This document shows positions 15,901 through 24,131 of a stretch of 64,000 nt of DNA, piece after piece. The DNA comes from an uncultured Collinsella sp. GTDB lineage: Bacteria > Actinomycetota > Coriobacteriia > Coriobacteriales > Coriobacteriaceae. A program made the position numbers and the translations under genes. Positions within the stretch are counted from its first letter, which is position 1. Every line of letters starts with the position of its first letter. The notes beneath the pieces are model-generated. The model saw only the letters and a list, made by a program, of their open reading frames with translations. It was not told the origin of the DNA and did not search any database. The stretch is from assembly GCA_900544725.1 (NCBI GenBank), contig UQWK01000002.1:1-64000 (forward strand). Reading direction: 5' to 3'.

Positions 15901-16986
15901 TTAGGCCAGGTGCGCGATAACGGCATCGGCAAAGGCCTGCGTGCCCACAGCGCCCTCAACGGAGCCGGTCTGGGCACGACGAACGTCGCCGGTAACCTGC
16001 TCACCCTCGTCGAGCGTGGCAGAAACGGCGGCGCGAATGCGATTGGCCGCGTCGTTCTCGCCCAGGTGATCGAGCATCATCGCAGCAGAGAGGATCTCGG
16101 CCGTGGGGTTAGCGATATCCTGGCCAGCGATATCGGGCGCGGAGCCGTGCGTCGCCTCGAAGATGGCGCAGTCGGCACCGATGTTGGAACCCGGAGCCAT
16201 ACCCAGTCCACCTACCAGACCGGCGCACAGGTCGCTCACGATGTCGCCGTACAGGTTGGGCAGCACCAGGACATCGAAGTCGTTGGGGTTCTGGACCAGG
16301 CCCATGCAGGTGGCGTCGACAATCTTGTCGTTGAACTCGATATCGGGATAGTTGGCGGCCACCTCGCGCGCAACGCGCAGGAACAGGCCATCGGTCGCCT
16401 TCATGATGTTGGCCTTATGCACGGCCGTCACCTTTTTGCGGCCGCAGCGGCGGGCATACTCAAAGGCATACTCCACAATGCGGCGGCTCTTGGCGATGGA
16501 GATCGGCTTGATCGAGATGGCGGAATCAGCGGCGAAGGTCTTCTGACCCGAGCGCTCGACGAGCTGCGAGAGCTCCTCGACCTCGGCAGCGCCCTCATCG
16601 AACTCGATGCCGGCGTAGAGGTCCTCGGTGTTCTCGCGCACGATGACCAGGTCGACGTCGCGGAAGCGCGAGCCGTCGCCCGGCTGCGACAGGCAGGGGC
16701 GCACGCAGGCGTACAGGTCGAAGTGCTTGCGCAGTGCCACGTTGACGCTGCGGAAACCCGTGCCGACCGGCGTGGTGATGGGCCCCTTGATGGCAACCTT
16801 GGTCTCGGCAACCGCGTCGAGCACGTGCTGGGGAAGCGGCGTGCCAAACTCGTCCATGACGCCGGCGCCGGCCTCCTGGACGTTCCAGTTGATCTGGACA
16901 CCGGTGGCCTCGGCCACGCGGCGCATGGCCTGCGTAATCTCGGGACCGATACCGTCACCGGGAATCAGGACTACATCGTGCGCCAT
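15901..16986 (-). CDS. icd: isocitrate/isopropylmalate-family dehydrogenase, probably NAD isocitrate dehydrogenase
   Basis: A 361-residue beta-decarboxylating dehydrogenase. Landmarks: [11 protein letters not shown] near the start, [19 protein letters not shown] (substrate arginines), [29 protein letters not shown] with the catalytic lysine, [19 protein letters not shown] with metal-binding aspartates, and [14 protein letters not shown]. The serine after the first arginine and the [10 protein letters not shown] block fit isocitrate rather than isopropylmalate; homoisocitrate cannot be excluded. No leuC or leuD is adjacent. It supplies 2-oxoglutarate for glutamate synthesis. The start is 6 bp after the HEAT-protein stop. 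Confidence 0.85.
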   Translation of the reverse strand: MAHDVVLIPGDGIGPEITQAMRRVAEATGVQINWNVQEAGAGVMDEFGTPLPQHVLDAVAETKVAIKGPITTPVGTGFRSVNVALRKHFDLYACVRPCLSQPGDGSRFRDVDLVIVRENTEDLYAGIEFDEGAAEVEELSQLVERSGQKTFAADSAISIKPISIAKSRRIVEYAFEYARRCGRKKVTAVHKANIMKATDGLFLRVAREVAANYPDIEFNDKIVDATCMGLVQNPNDFDVLVLPNLYGDIVSDLCAGLVGGLGMAPGSNIGADCAIFEATHGSAPDIAGQDIANPTAEILSAAMMLDHLGENDAANRIRAAVSATLDEGEQVTGDVRRAQTGSVEGAVGTQAFADAVIAHLA

Positions 16987-16992
16987 AATCTG

Positions 16993-17691
16993 TTACTCCT
17001 CGTCTTCGGCGTCGTCAGATTTTTTAACGCTAGCACGCTTCTTCTTTTTGGAGAGATCCAGGCCAAAACGTTTAACAAGCATTTCGCAAATCTCGCTCGA
17101 ACGGGCCTTGAGATAGCTGCCCTTGCCGTTCTCGGCGTCGAACTTAAGGCGCAGCGCGAGCTTCTCGGCGACCTCGGCGTCAATCTCGCCCTGGCCAAAC
17201 TCGTACAGGCAACCGAGCATATCGCGATACTCGAGGTCGCCGTGGTAGCACTGGATGGCCTCGTCCAGGATGGGCCAAGCCTCGCGCGAGCGCTCGACGC
17301 TCGTGGCGCCCCACACGCACAGCAGACGGAAGGCGGAGTAGCGCAGCGTGGACGAAATCTCGTCGAACAGCGCGGTCTCGGCGCCCTCAAAGGCATCGCC
17401 CAGCTGCTCGGGGCAGGTGGTGGCGAGCGCCGTCAGGGCATCGAGAGCCTCCCAACGGGTCTGAGCCTCGGGGCGATCGAGCGCCTCGATCAGCGCGGGC
17501 ACGCAGGGAACGACGCGCTGCGGATCGCGCTCGGCAAGCAGGTGCAGCACGCGGGCGGCAAACTGGCGGATGCGGCGCGTGGGGCAGCCGAGCTCCTTGA
17601 CCAGACGGTCGACGGCGTTCTCGTTCTCCTCTGCCAGCTGAAGCTGTGCCAGCTCCTCGTCGGTAAGCTGTTCGTCTTTGTTTTCTGCCAT
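16993..17691 (-). CDS. HEAT-repeat-like helical protein
   Basis: A 232-residue soluble protein built of helical pairs resembling HEAT repeats: RIRQFAARVLHLLAERDPQ (~40-58) and RWEALDALTALATTCPEQL (~79-97), with weaker repeats after. Ends are acidic and then Lys-rich (LSKKKKRASVKK). No catalytic motif is visible, and a scaffold role is the usual guess for such proteins. It lies within a tight minus-strand run from 19220 to 15901 with small gaps, so co-expression with icd and the membrane protein upstream is likely. Confidence 0.6.
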   Translation of the reverse strand: MAENKDEQLTDEELAQLQLAEENENAVDRLVKELGCPTRRIRQFAARVLHLLAERDPQRVVPCVPALIEALDRPEAQTRWEALDALTALATTCPEQLGDAFEGAETALFDEISSTLRYSAFRLLCVWGATSVERSREAWPILDEAIQCYHGDLEYRDMLGCLYEFGQGEIDAEVAEKLALRLKFDAENGKGSYLKARSSEICEMLVKRFGLDLSKKKKRASVKKSDDAEDEE

Positions 17692-17706
17692 AGTTACCTC
17701 TTCTTA

Positions 17707-18135
17707 CTATTTCTTAGCGTGCTTGCCAGCACCCTTGCTGTCATCGGTGACCGAGATGAGCTGTCGGTCGGCTGCACCATTGTGACGCGCACGGCGGCGT
17801 TCCTCGGCGTCGCCCGCGTCGGCGGCGGCGCGGTGAGCCTTGTTGACGTTAAAGACCTCGTCGTGCTTGCGCCACGGACCGACGGACTCGCCAAAGCTCA
17901 TCTTAAGGCCGGCGATAAAGCCACCGAGCCAGCCGATCGGCGCAAACTGCACCAGCGGGAACAGCGAGAACACCCAGGTCAGCAGGACAACCGCCGCCGC
18001 ACCTGCAAAATTGGCGATCCAGTAATCGCGCTTGGTGATGACGCGCTTTTCGCACGCCCACTGGCCGCACAAAAAGCCGATGTAGATCGCAAAGAGAAAG
18101 AGCACCAGCGCAAGCACCACGAACGTCCAGCTCAT
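17707..18135 (-). CDS. small membrane protein of unknown function
   Basis: A 142-residue protein with an N-terminal membrane segment (SWTFVVLALVLFLFAIYIGFL), a second pair of hydrophobic stretches around 38-75 (WIANFAGAAAVVLLTWVFSL, PIGWLGGFIAGL) and a basic hydrophilic C-terminal half (~80-142). I do not recognise the family. The ATG at 18135 has GAGGAG 8 nt upstream and lies only 5 bp after the dehydrogenase stop. Confidence 0.65.
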   Translation of the reverse strand: MSWTFVVLALVLFLFAIYIGFLCGQWACEKRVITKRDYWIANFAGAAAVVLLTWVFSLFPLVQFAPIGWLGGFIAGLKMSFGESVGPWRKHDEVFNVNKAHRAAADAGDAEERRRARHNGAADRQLISVTDDSKGAGKHAKK

Positions 18136-18140
18136 GGGCG

Positions 18141-19220
18141 CTACTCCTCGTGATGATGGCCGCAGCAGCACTCGTGGCCGTCGTCATGACCGTGGCCGCC
18201 GCAGCACTCGTGGTCCTCGCCATGGTGGTGGCCACAACCGCACTCGTGGTCGTCGCCATGCTCACCACAACCGCAGCCTTCCTCGTGGGCACCGTGCTCC
18301 TCGGGACGATACTGCGACCAGTCCAGACCGGCGGCGATGGCGTCGGCCTCCTCCTTGTAGAGGACCGTAATGGCCTGGGTGCCCAGCTTGGCGCCACCAA
18401 TGGCGTCGAGCATGTCATAGAGCGTAAAGGCGACGTCGGCGCCGGGCAGCGCGAGCTCGCGGTCGTCGGCATAAGCGAGTGCCAGGCGCAGGTCCTTGAT
18501 GAAGTGCTCGACCATAAAGCCGGGCTTGTAGTCGCCGTCGAGCGCCTTGGGAGCCAGGCTCTCCATGGCGCCGGACTTGCCGGTACCGCCCAGGATCATC
18601 TGGCGGGTCTTCTCCAGATCAAGGCCGCTCAGCTCGGCAAATGCCATGGCGTCTGCCATGCCGACCATGCAGGCGCCCAGCGACACCTGGTTGGCGAGCT
18701 TGGCAGCCTGACCCTTGCCGGCGCCATCGAAGCAGCAGATGGTTGCCGCAAAGGTGGCAAGAATGTCGCGGACCGGGGCGATGTCGTTCTCGGTAGCGCC
18801 CACGATAGCCGTGAGCGTACCGGCGATAGCGCCCGACTCGCCGCCGGTGACGGGGCAGTCAAACGCCATGCGACCAGAAACCTGGGCGGCCTCGGCAATG
18901 TCACGGGCGAGCTCGGGCGAGCTCGTAGTGAGGTCGATCAGCACCGCGCCGGGCTTAGTGCAGGCCAGCAGGCCGTCGCCCGCCAGGTAGAGCTCCTCGA
19001 CCTCGGAGGGATAACCCACCATGGTAAAGACGACGTCGGCGTTCGCCACGGCATCTGCCGGCGTATCAGCCCAGACTGCGCCGTGCTCGATAAGCGCCGC
19101 CGCCTTGGACTTAGTGCGGTTGTTGACCGTGACGGGATAGCCGGCATCCAGGATGTGGCCGGCGATGGGGGCACCCATGATTCCGGTGCCGATGAATGCG
19201 ACGGAGAGCTTGTTTGCCAT
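18141..19220 (-). CDS. beta-hydroxyacid dehydrogenase with a His/Cys-rich tail
   Basis: A 359-residue NAD(P)-dependent enzyme of the 3-hydroxyisobutyrate / tartronate-semialdehyde reductase family. The Rossmann start is VAFIGTGIMGAPIAGHILDAG, the substrate block is DCPVTGGESGA (~119-129), and the catalytic lysine lies in GKGQAAKLANQ. Family members are ~290-300 residues; the extra ~51 (~309-359) hold 14 His and 9 Cys in blocks such as CGCGHHHGEDHECCGGHGHD, looking like a metal-binding appendage. The underlying DNA is a run of near-repeats. The physiological substrate is unknown. A good ribosome site (AAGGAAAGG) precedes the ATG. Confidence 0.85.
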   Translation of the reverse strand: MANKLSVAFIGTGIMGAPIAGHILDAGYPVTVNNRTKSKAAALIEHGAVWADTPADAVANADVVFTMVGYPSEVEELYLAGDGLLACTKPGAVLIDLTTSSPELARDIAEAAQVSGRMAFDCPVTGGESGAIAGTLTAIVGATENDIAPVRDILATFAATICCFDGAGKGQAAKLANQVSLGACMVGMADAMAFAELSGLDLEKTRQMILGGTGKSGAMESLAPKALDGDYKPGFMVEHFIKDLRLALAYADDRELALPGADVAFTLYDMLDAIGGAKLGTQAITVLYKEEADAIAAGLDWSQYRPEEHGAHEEGCGCGEHGDDHECGCGHHHGEDHECCGGHGHDDGHECCCGHHHEE

Positions 19221-19318
19221 GAAACCTTTCCTTTTGGGTTGGGTGTTGTTACCAGGTTGAATACTCGGTGCCAGCGTTTGGGCTGTGAGTTGGGATCGAT
19301 TACGGCCGCGTTACTTGC

Positions 19319-20272
19319 CTACTGACCGCGCACGCGGCGGGCGATGCGGTCGGAAAGCGACGCCTTGTCGGCGCGGTTCTTGCCCCAAAACGCGCAAGCC
19401 ACCATGCCGGGGCCCACGTGCGAGCCAATGGTGGGGCCCACAGAGCTGCGGATGATGGTCACGTCGGCGCAGCCTTCCTCCTTGCGGATGGCGGCCTCGA
19501 GCCAGTCGCCGTCCTTTTCGGCATCGGCCGTCATAATGGCGATGGGCATGGTGCGATCGGGCACATAGTTCTCGCGGAACGACTTGAGAATGGACTTGAG
19601 CGCCTTCTTGCGACCGCGGTTGACGCCGATCAGCGACAGCGAGCCGGCCAGGTCGTAGGACAGCTCGGGTTTGACGTCGAGCTTTGCCGTGAGCTGTGCC
19701 GCCGCGGGCGGAATGCGGCCGCCGGCAGCCAGCGCGTCAAAGCTCTCGAGCGTAAAGTAACCGTGGACATAGGTCTTGGCCTCGTTTGCCCAGTCGACCA
19801 GCTGCTTGGCGGTCAGTCCCGCCGAACGCTGGCGCACGGCCTCAAGCGCCAAGAGCTCACCGGTCGCACAGGGCAGAGCGTTGTCGACCACGTACAGCTC
19901 AAAGTTGGGATACTCGGCGCGCACGGCGTCCGCCGCCTGGCACGCGGAGTTGTAGCTCGACGACAGCGCCGAGGTAAAGCACAGGTAGACCGTGGGCGTA
20001 CCCTCTTTGGCGCACTCGGTAAAGAACTCGATATAGCGACCGAGCGACACAGCCGAGGTGGACACGCGGGCACCGGCGCGCATGCGATCGTAGAACTCCT
20101 TGGGTGTGATGCTCGACCAGATGTCATCCGTGCGCTCCTCGCCATCGATAATGAAGGGGAAACCCAGGATATCGACATCGAGGTTCGCGGCGACCTCGGG
20201 GCTAAAGTCGCAGCAGGTATCGACGACGATGCGGCAACGGTCAGAATGGCCGGTAGATGCAGCCTTGTCCAT
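19319..20272 (-). CDS. DegV-family fatty-acid-binding protein
   Basis: A 317-residue cytoplasmic protein with the DegV layout: RIVVDTCCDFSPEVAANLDV near the start, AGARVSTSAVSLGRY with the lipid-carboxylate contact region, FTSALSSSYNSA, and C-terminal SVGPTIGSHVGPGMVACAFWG. DegV (FakB-type) proteins hold a fatty acid for phosphorylation by FakA; no fakA is in the window. The ATG at 20272 has AAGGAG 8 nt upstream; TTG 20275 is less likely. It follows the hpf terminator and is probably monocistronic. Confidence 0.9.
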   Translation of the reverse strand: MDKAASTGHSDRCRIVVDTCCDFSPEVAANLDVDILGFPFIIDGEERTDDIWSSITPKEFYDRMRAGARVSTSAVSLGRYIEFFTECAKEGTPTVYLCFTSALSSSYNSACQAADAVRAEYPNFELYVVDNALPCATGELLALEAVRQRSAGLTAKQLVDWANEAKTYVHGYFTLESFDALAAGGRIPPAAAQLTAKLDVKPELSYDLAGSLSLIGVNRGRKKALKSILKSFRENYVPDRTMPIAIMTADAEKDGDWLEAAIRKEEGCADVTIIRSSVGPTIGSHVGPGMVACAFWGKNRADKASLSDRIARRVRGQ

Positions 20273-20289
20273 CAAAGCGACTCCTTACG

Positions 20290-20323
20290 TAAAAAGGCGG
20301 CCACCCGCATGGGATGGCCGCCA
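20290..20323 (-). terminator. terminator after hpf
   Basis: On the minus strand GGCGGCCATCCC pairs with GGGTGGCCGCC and is followed by TTTTTACG. It sits between hpf and degV. Confidence 0.85.
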
Positions 20324-20351
20324 ACCGTTAACTCATGCAAGTTAACGTATT

Positions 20352-20936
20352 TTACTCGTCAAGTGTTTCGATACGGGGCTTGATGATGCCATATCCACCA
20401 TTCTTACGGTGATACACCACATTGATGAGGCCAGTCGTCGCGTTCTCGAACACGTAGAAGTCGTGGCCCAGCAGATCGGTCTGCACCAGCGCCTGCTCCT
20501 CAGTCATCGGGGTGACATCGATGACCTTCTCGCGGACGAGCAGGTCGTCGTCCTCCTCGGGCAGCAGCAGGTCGGCCAGATCCTCGACACGCTCGACCGG
20601 TGCAACATCCGCTGCGCTGGCACCACCCTGGCGGTTGTCCACGACCTTGGTCTTGAACTTGCGCAGCTGGCGGGTGACCTTATCGGCGGAGAGGTCGATG
20701 GCGGCGTACATATCTGCACCGTGCTCGGCAACGCGAATCACCGAACCGCGGGCGCGAACCGTAACCTCGACGATTGCCGGGTTGGGGTTCGAGGGGTTCT
20801 TCTCATAGCGAAGTACAACGTCGACCGTCATGGGCTCGATATCGAAAACCTTGAGCGCCTCGCCGATCTTCTCATCCACATGCGCACGCAGAGCATCGGT
20901 TACCGTCGTCTTGCGTCCAGAAACCTTGATATCCAT
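20352..20936 (-). CDS. hpf: long-form ribosome hibernation promoting factor
   Basis: A 194-residue protein with both domains of long HPF: an N-terminal YfiA/HPF domain (MDIKVSGRKTTVTDALRAHV, VEVTVRARGSVIRV, ~1-100), an acidic linker (LADLLLPEEDDDLLVREK), and the C-terminal dimerisation domain (LLGHDFYVFENATTGLINVVY). Long HPF dimerises 70S ribosomes into inactive 100S particles in slow growth. I start at ATG 20936, where the family N-terminus begins, although the frame continues to 20996. Confidence 0.95.
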   Translation of the reverse strand: MDIKVSGRKTTVTDALRAHVDEKIGEALKVFDIEPMTVDVVLRYEKNPSNPNPAIVEVTVRARGSVIRVAEHGADMYAAIDLSADKVTRQLRKFKTKVVDNRQGGASAADVAPVERVEDLADLLLPEEDDDLLVREKVIDVTPMTEEQALVQTDLLGHDFYVFENATTGLINVVYHRKNGGYGIIKPRIETLDE

Positions 20937-21152
20937 ACGTGGCTCCAATCTGCCTCGGGGACTTACTGTACTGGCTATGTACCCATTGCCGTGCATTTAA
21001 TCACGCGGATTCCCAAAGACCCGAATAACGATTGCTTGATACCGCATACCGAAGTCTCGCACTTTTCTGTGGCAAAGTGCGCTATAGGAGGGAGCCGGCG
21101 ACTTTGTATTTGGTCCCGAAAATTGGCTTTGACCTGCTGGTTTTATAGAGAT

Positions 21153-21187
21153 GAAAAAGCCGGGCTCCCCTATTGGGGAAGCCCGGC
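21153..21187 (-). terminator. terminator after the solute-binding lipoprotein
   Basis: On the minus strand GCCGGGCTTCCCC pairs with GGGGAGCCCGGC around AATA, then TTTTTC. It lies 67 bp beyond the gene's stop. Nothing else is evident between 20937 and 21253. Confidence 0.85.
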
Positions 21188-21253
21188 AGTGCGTGTTGAA
21201 ACCGTGAAGGGGCATCTCTCCTAGCGCATAGGAGACGCCACCCCTAGCAATAA

Positions 21254-22279
21254 CTAGCTATTAAGCTTGTTAATGTCGTCGTCGGTGATGGTGTCTTCCT
21301 GGCTGGACGATTTGTCTTCGGAGGATGCGGTCTCATTGTTGGAATCGGAGGACTCGCTGCCGGAGGATGTGGTCTCGCTGGACTCAGAGTCGCCCGGCTG
21401 CACGTTAGCGCCCGAAACCGTCTTAGTGGTGAGGTCGTAGGGCATCGTGCCGTACCAGACGCAGTGGACCGCCTCGAGCGTGCCGTCGGCCGTAATACCG
21501 TCGAGGGCATCGCTCACGGCACGACACAGTTCGTCATTGGACGAAAGGCCTGCAACACCAAGCGTCGAGGGCGCCTCGAGCGCACCGACATAGGAGATCT
21601 CGCTCATCAGTCGCGCAAGGTAACCGCCAGCCGTGGAGTCGCAGATCACATAGTCGACCTCGCCGGACTCGAGCGCCTCAAAGCACTCGTTGATGTTGGA
21701 GTAAGTCTTTTGGTTGGCGGTGATGCTCTGCTTAGCAAGCGCCTCCTGCGAGGCCGAGGACATCTGGATACCCAGAGTAGACGTGTTAAGGGTATCGGTG
21801 GAAACGCTCAGCGACCCACCATCGCTGGTTTTACCGAACACGGAAGCGGCATCGTACAGGCAGGTGCCGAGCGAGCTAACGTCCCCGTCCGTGGAGTTGA
21901 TCTCGCCGATAAAGATATCAGCCTTTTTGTCGCCGAGCGCGGAACCTGCCGAGGACGCATCGACAAAGGCGACCTTAAGGCCCATGCGGCTTGCGAGGGC
22001 GCGGGCAGCGTCGACTGCATACCCCGTGAGCTCGCCGTCAGCGCCCTGCATGGCCTGCGGCGCATCGGAGGTATCGAGGGCAACCGTCAGGGTACCGGGG
22101 GTGACCAGGGCATCATCCGACACCGCGGGCGTGACGGTCTCGTACTCGATCTGGTCGATCGTGGGAGTCGTGAACGTAGACAGCGGGTTGAACGCGCATC
22201 CGCTCAGGCCCAAAACGGCGATGACCGCTGCGGTCCCAGCACCTAACCGAGCCGCGTGCATCAAGCTGCCCCTCACCAT
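21254..22279 (-). CDS. solute-binding lipoprotein, family 3 (amino-acid ABC type)
   Basis: A 341-residue exported protein. The signal peptide ends in the lipobox LSGC, so it is lipid-anchored. The body matches bacterial solute-binding family 3: TLTVALDTSDAPQAM, GELTGYAVDAARALASRMG, KADIFIGEIN, ECFEALESGEVDYVICDSTAGG. The last ~50 residues are a Ser/Glu/Asp-rich low-complexity tail (SSETTSSGSESSDSNNE). No permease or ATPase gene is adjacent, so it is an orphan. I chose ATG 22279; 22261 is also possible. The open frame continues to 22660 but would put 127 residues before the signal peptide, which is implausible. Confidence 0.8.
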   Translation of the reverse strand: MVRGSLMHAARLGAGTAAVIAVLGLSGCAFNPLSTFTTPTIDQIEYETVTPAVSDDALVTPGTLTVALDTSDAPQAMQGADGELTGYAVDAARALASRMGLKVAFVDASSAGSALGDKKADIFIGEINSTDGDVSSLGTCLYDAASVFGKTSDGGSLSVSTDTLNTSTLGIQMSSASQEALAKQSITANQKTYSNINECFEALESGEVDYVICDSTAGGYLARLMSEISYVGALEAPSTLGVAGLSSNDELCRAVSDALDGITADGTLEAVHCVWYGTMPYDLTTKTVSGANVQPGDSESSETTSSGSESSDSNNETASSEDKSSSQEDTITDDDINKLNS

Positions 22280-22711
22280 GTCCACTACCCTGCCTTCTGT
22301 GTCGTATACGATCCGTGCGTTGCGCGGAATATCAGATTGTTCCCACCAGCTGACCTGGTATTTGACCCCACACTTGCGCACCGGGGTGTTTGCTCGGGAG
22401 GCCGCAGCCACCTTCACGACTGGCCCGCTCGCCCGCGAGGCGGTATTGCCCCAAAGAAAGTAGAACGGACGGTGCGGCTTACATCTAGGACGCGCCATGA
22501 TCGCGCCGCGCGCACGCGGTCGCTTACGTGGATCCCTTTGACCGCGTCTGTCTTGGACTAGGACGGGCATTTCGTCCGTCCGCAACCACAGCCTGGTAGG
22601 AATGTAGCGCATTATAGCTAAGTTCAAGCTAAAGTTTAAGGTTAGGGGCGTCATTCGCATCGCGAGTACAGATTTCGCAGGTCGGAGTGGGCTATTCGTG
22701 CCTCTGTGAAG
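22280..22711. other. non-coding gap upstream of the lipoprotein gene
   Basis: About 430 bp of GC-rich sequence with no convincing gene. The minus-strand open frame here is an upstream extension of the lipoprotein frame and has no second ribosome site worth noting. Confidence 0.4.
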
Positions 22712-22759
22712 CCCGGAGCTCCCCTATGGGGAGCTCCGGGGCACCCTTCCTAGGGTGCC
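22712..22759. terminator. double hairpin next to TIR element 1
   Basis: CCCGGAGCTCCCC pairs with GGGGAGCTCCGGG around TAT, and the sequence continues into GGCACCCT/AGGGTGCC. The two perfect stems share a boundary G and end one base before the TIR element. There is no T-run. Confidence 0.55.
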
Positions 22760-22760
22760 G

Positions 22761-22977
22761 TGGCCAAAAAATGGCAAATATGAGTACTGTCACCAATTTA
22801 GTAACAGGCAATTTTGGCCTCTCGGACAGATTTTGCGCTCAGTGTCGCCAACCTGATGCTTAGTTATTACACATTTGTTTATTATCTTCTTACTTTATGC
22901 CGCCTCCGAGTCCTAAATTCCTTGATTTTGCTGTTACTGATTTAGTGACAGTACTCATATTTGCCATATTTTGGCCA
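22761..22977. repeat. TIR element, copy 1 (217 bp)
   Basis: The left end (22761-22807) and the reverse complement of the right end (22931-22977) match at about 42 of 46 positions: both read TGGCCAAAA, then ATGGCAAATATGAGTACTGT and TAGTAACAG or a near form. The interior (22808-22930) is AT-rich, with no open frame, and unlike the other copies. It sits between two minus-strand genes. Confidence 0.85.
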
Positions 22978-23011
22978 GGGCATATGATTAACCCCCTATT
23001 TTCGACGTGAA

Positions 23012-24121
23012 TTAGACCGGCTTAAGCCCAAAACACGCCCGCAGCGTGTTAAGCAACGCCTCTTGCTTCTTCCTGCGGGCATCGACACGATTCCGGTACC
23101 GCTTTCGCATACGCTGGTGCATGCGCCATGCGAGCGCTTCCATCGCTTCCATGTCACAGAGCATTTCGCTATTGACCGTCGCGACCTCGATTCCCATAGT
23201 AATCAAGCCCGTGTTGCGCTTTTCATCATGGATACGTCCCCTCCGAGAGGAATGGCCCAGCTCACCGTTGTATTCCAGGTCAAACCGAGCCGCTTCTTGA
23301 TACGCATCGCAAACTGCATGAGGCATCCCCGAGATTGCCTGCGCACGGTCATCGAACTCGATCTTGTAGTCGGTCTTAAAAGGTCCGCAGGCAAACCCGC
23401 CATAGGAAAACGGAAGCGAAAACAGAGCGAGCATGATGCACTCCATGGGCGAGAGCAGGTTTTCTGACAAGTAGGGACACAGACGCTGCAATTGTTTGGC
23501 CGTGCTTCCCTTGCATGTCGTAAGGTAATCTGCCAGGCGATCGGGCGTCAGCACCGGTTCGACTTCAAAGTAGCCCACGTCTGCTGGCTGGTCCTTGTCC
23601 TTTGCAAGTTTATTCGTAACATGCGAGGTGTAGGGAGGCAGATACTTCCCGCGGTCGCTCAGTGAAATCTTAGAGCACAGCTCCTGGGCCAGGGCAAACG
23701 CCTGGATGCAGCCGACCTCGCGCGCAACGGCAACACAAAGGGCCTCGGGAGATAGGCTGTACACCCCCGGTTCCACCTCTAGAATCGAGCCGGCGGGCAA
23801 CCCGGAACACACGGACCAGCCTACGCTAGGCATGCGGCGGCGCTGCGCCGCAGATCCCACCAGCAAGCACAGATCTTCTTGCACCTCGCCACTTTTGGCT
23901 CCAATTCGCACCAAGTCAGGAAGATAGATATCCTCGGTCGAGGGCGACGACGTGCGCAGCACACGGCGCTCTTCATCGGGATTAAGGTCCTTCCAGCTGA
24001 TATAGCCCATCTGCCGGCGCTCGGCGCGCATCATGCGCAGCGCCGAGGCGCCTGTTAGGATTACGGAAGCCGCTAGCTGTTCGCCTGTCGGCTCGTTGCG
24101 CCGCTCAATCTTCACTGCCAC
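23012..24121 (-). CDS. uncharacterised protein with a DUF559/Vsr-like nuclease-type C-terminal domain
   Basis: A 369-residue soluble protein. The N-terminal ~240 residues have no family I recognise (SWKDLNPDEERRVLRTSSPS; then YLPPYTSHVTNK). The C-terminal ~100 (FDLEYNGELGHSSRRGRIHD, KRNTGLITMGIEVATVN) resemble the DUF559/very-short-patch-repair endonuclease fold: an E-x-(N/D)-G strand, a histidine, D..R and a following strand. The start is set as GTG 24121, just after the comF stop, with a GGGGTGG site; GTG 24115 is also possible. It is in line with comF, so co-expression is likely. Confidence 0.6.
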   Translation of the reverse strand: MAVKIERRNEPTGEQLAASVILTGASALRMMRAERRQMGYISWKDLNPDEERRVLRTSSPSTEDIYLPDLVRIGAKSGEVQEDLCLLVGSAAQRRRMPSVGWSVCSGLPAGSILEVEPGVYSLSPEALCVAVAREVGCIQAFALAQELCSKISLSDRGKYLPPYTSHVTNKLAKDKDQPADVGYFEVEPVLTPDRLADYLTTCKGSTAKQLQRLCPYLSENLLSPMECIMLALFSLPFSYGGFACGPFKTDYKIEFDDRAQAISGMPHAVCDAYQEAARFDLEYNGELGHSSRRGRIHDEKRNTGLITMGIEVATVNSEMLCDMEAMEALAWRMHQRMRKRYRNRVDARRKKQEALLNTLRACFGLKPV

Positions 24122-24131
24122 AAAACCACCC

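Noticed and set aside
18141..18300. Tandem repeat array or CRISPR-like region
   Set aside because: It is the coding sequence of the His/Cys-rich tail; units are irregular and in frame.
22280..22660. 127-residue extension before the lipoprotein signal peptide
   Set aside because: A lipobox deep inside a protein is not workable; the open frame is a by-product of GC-rich sequence.
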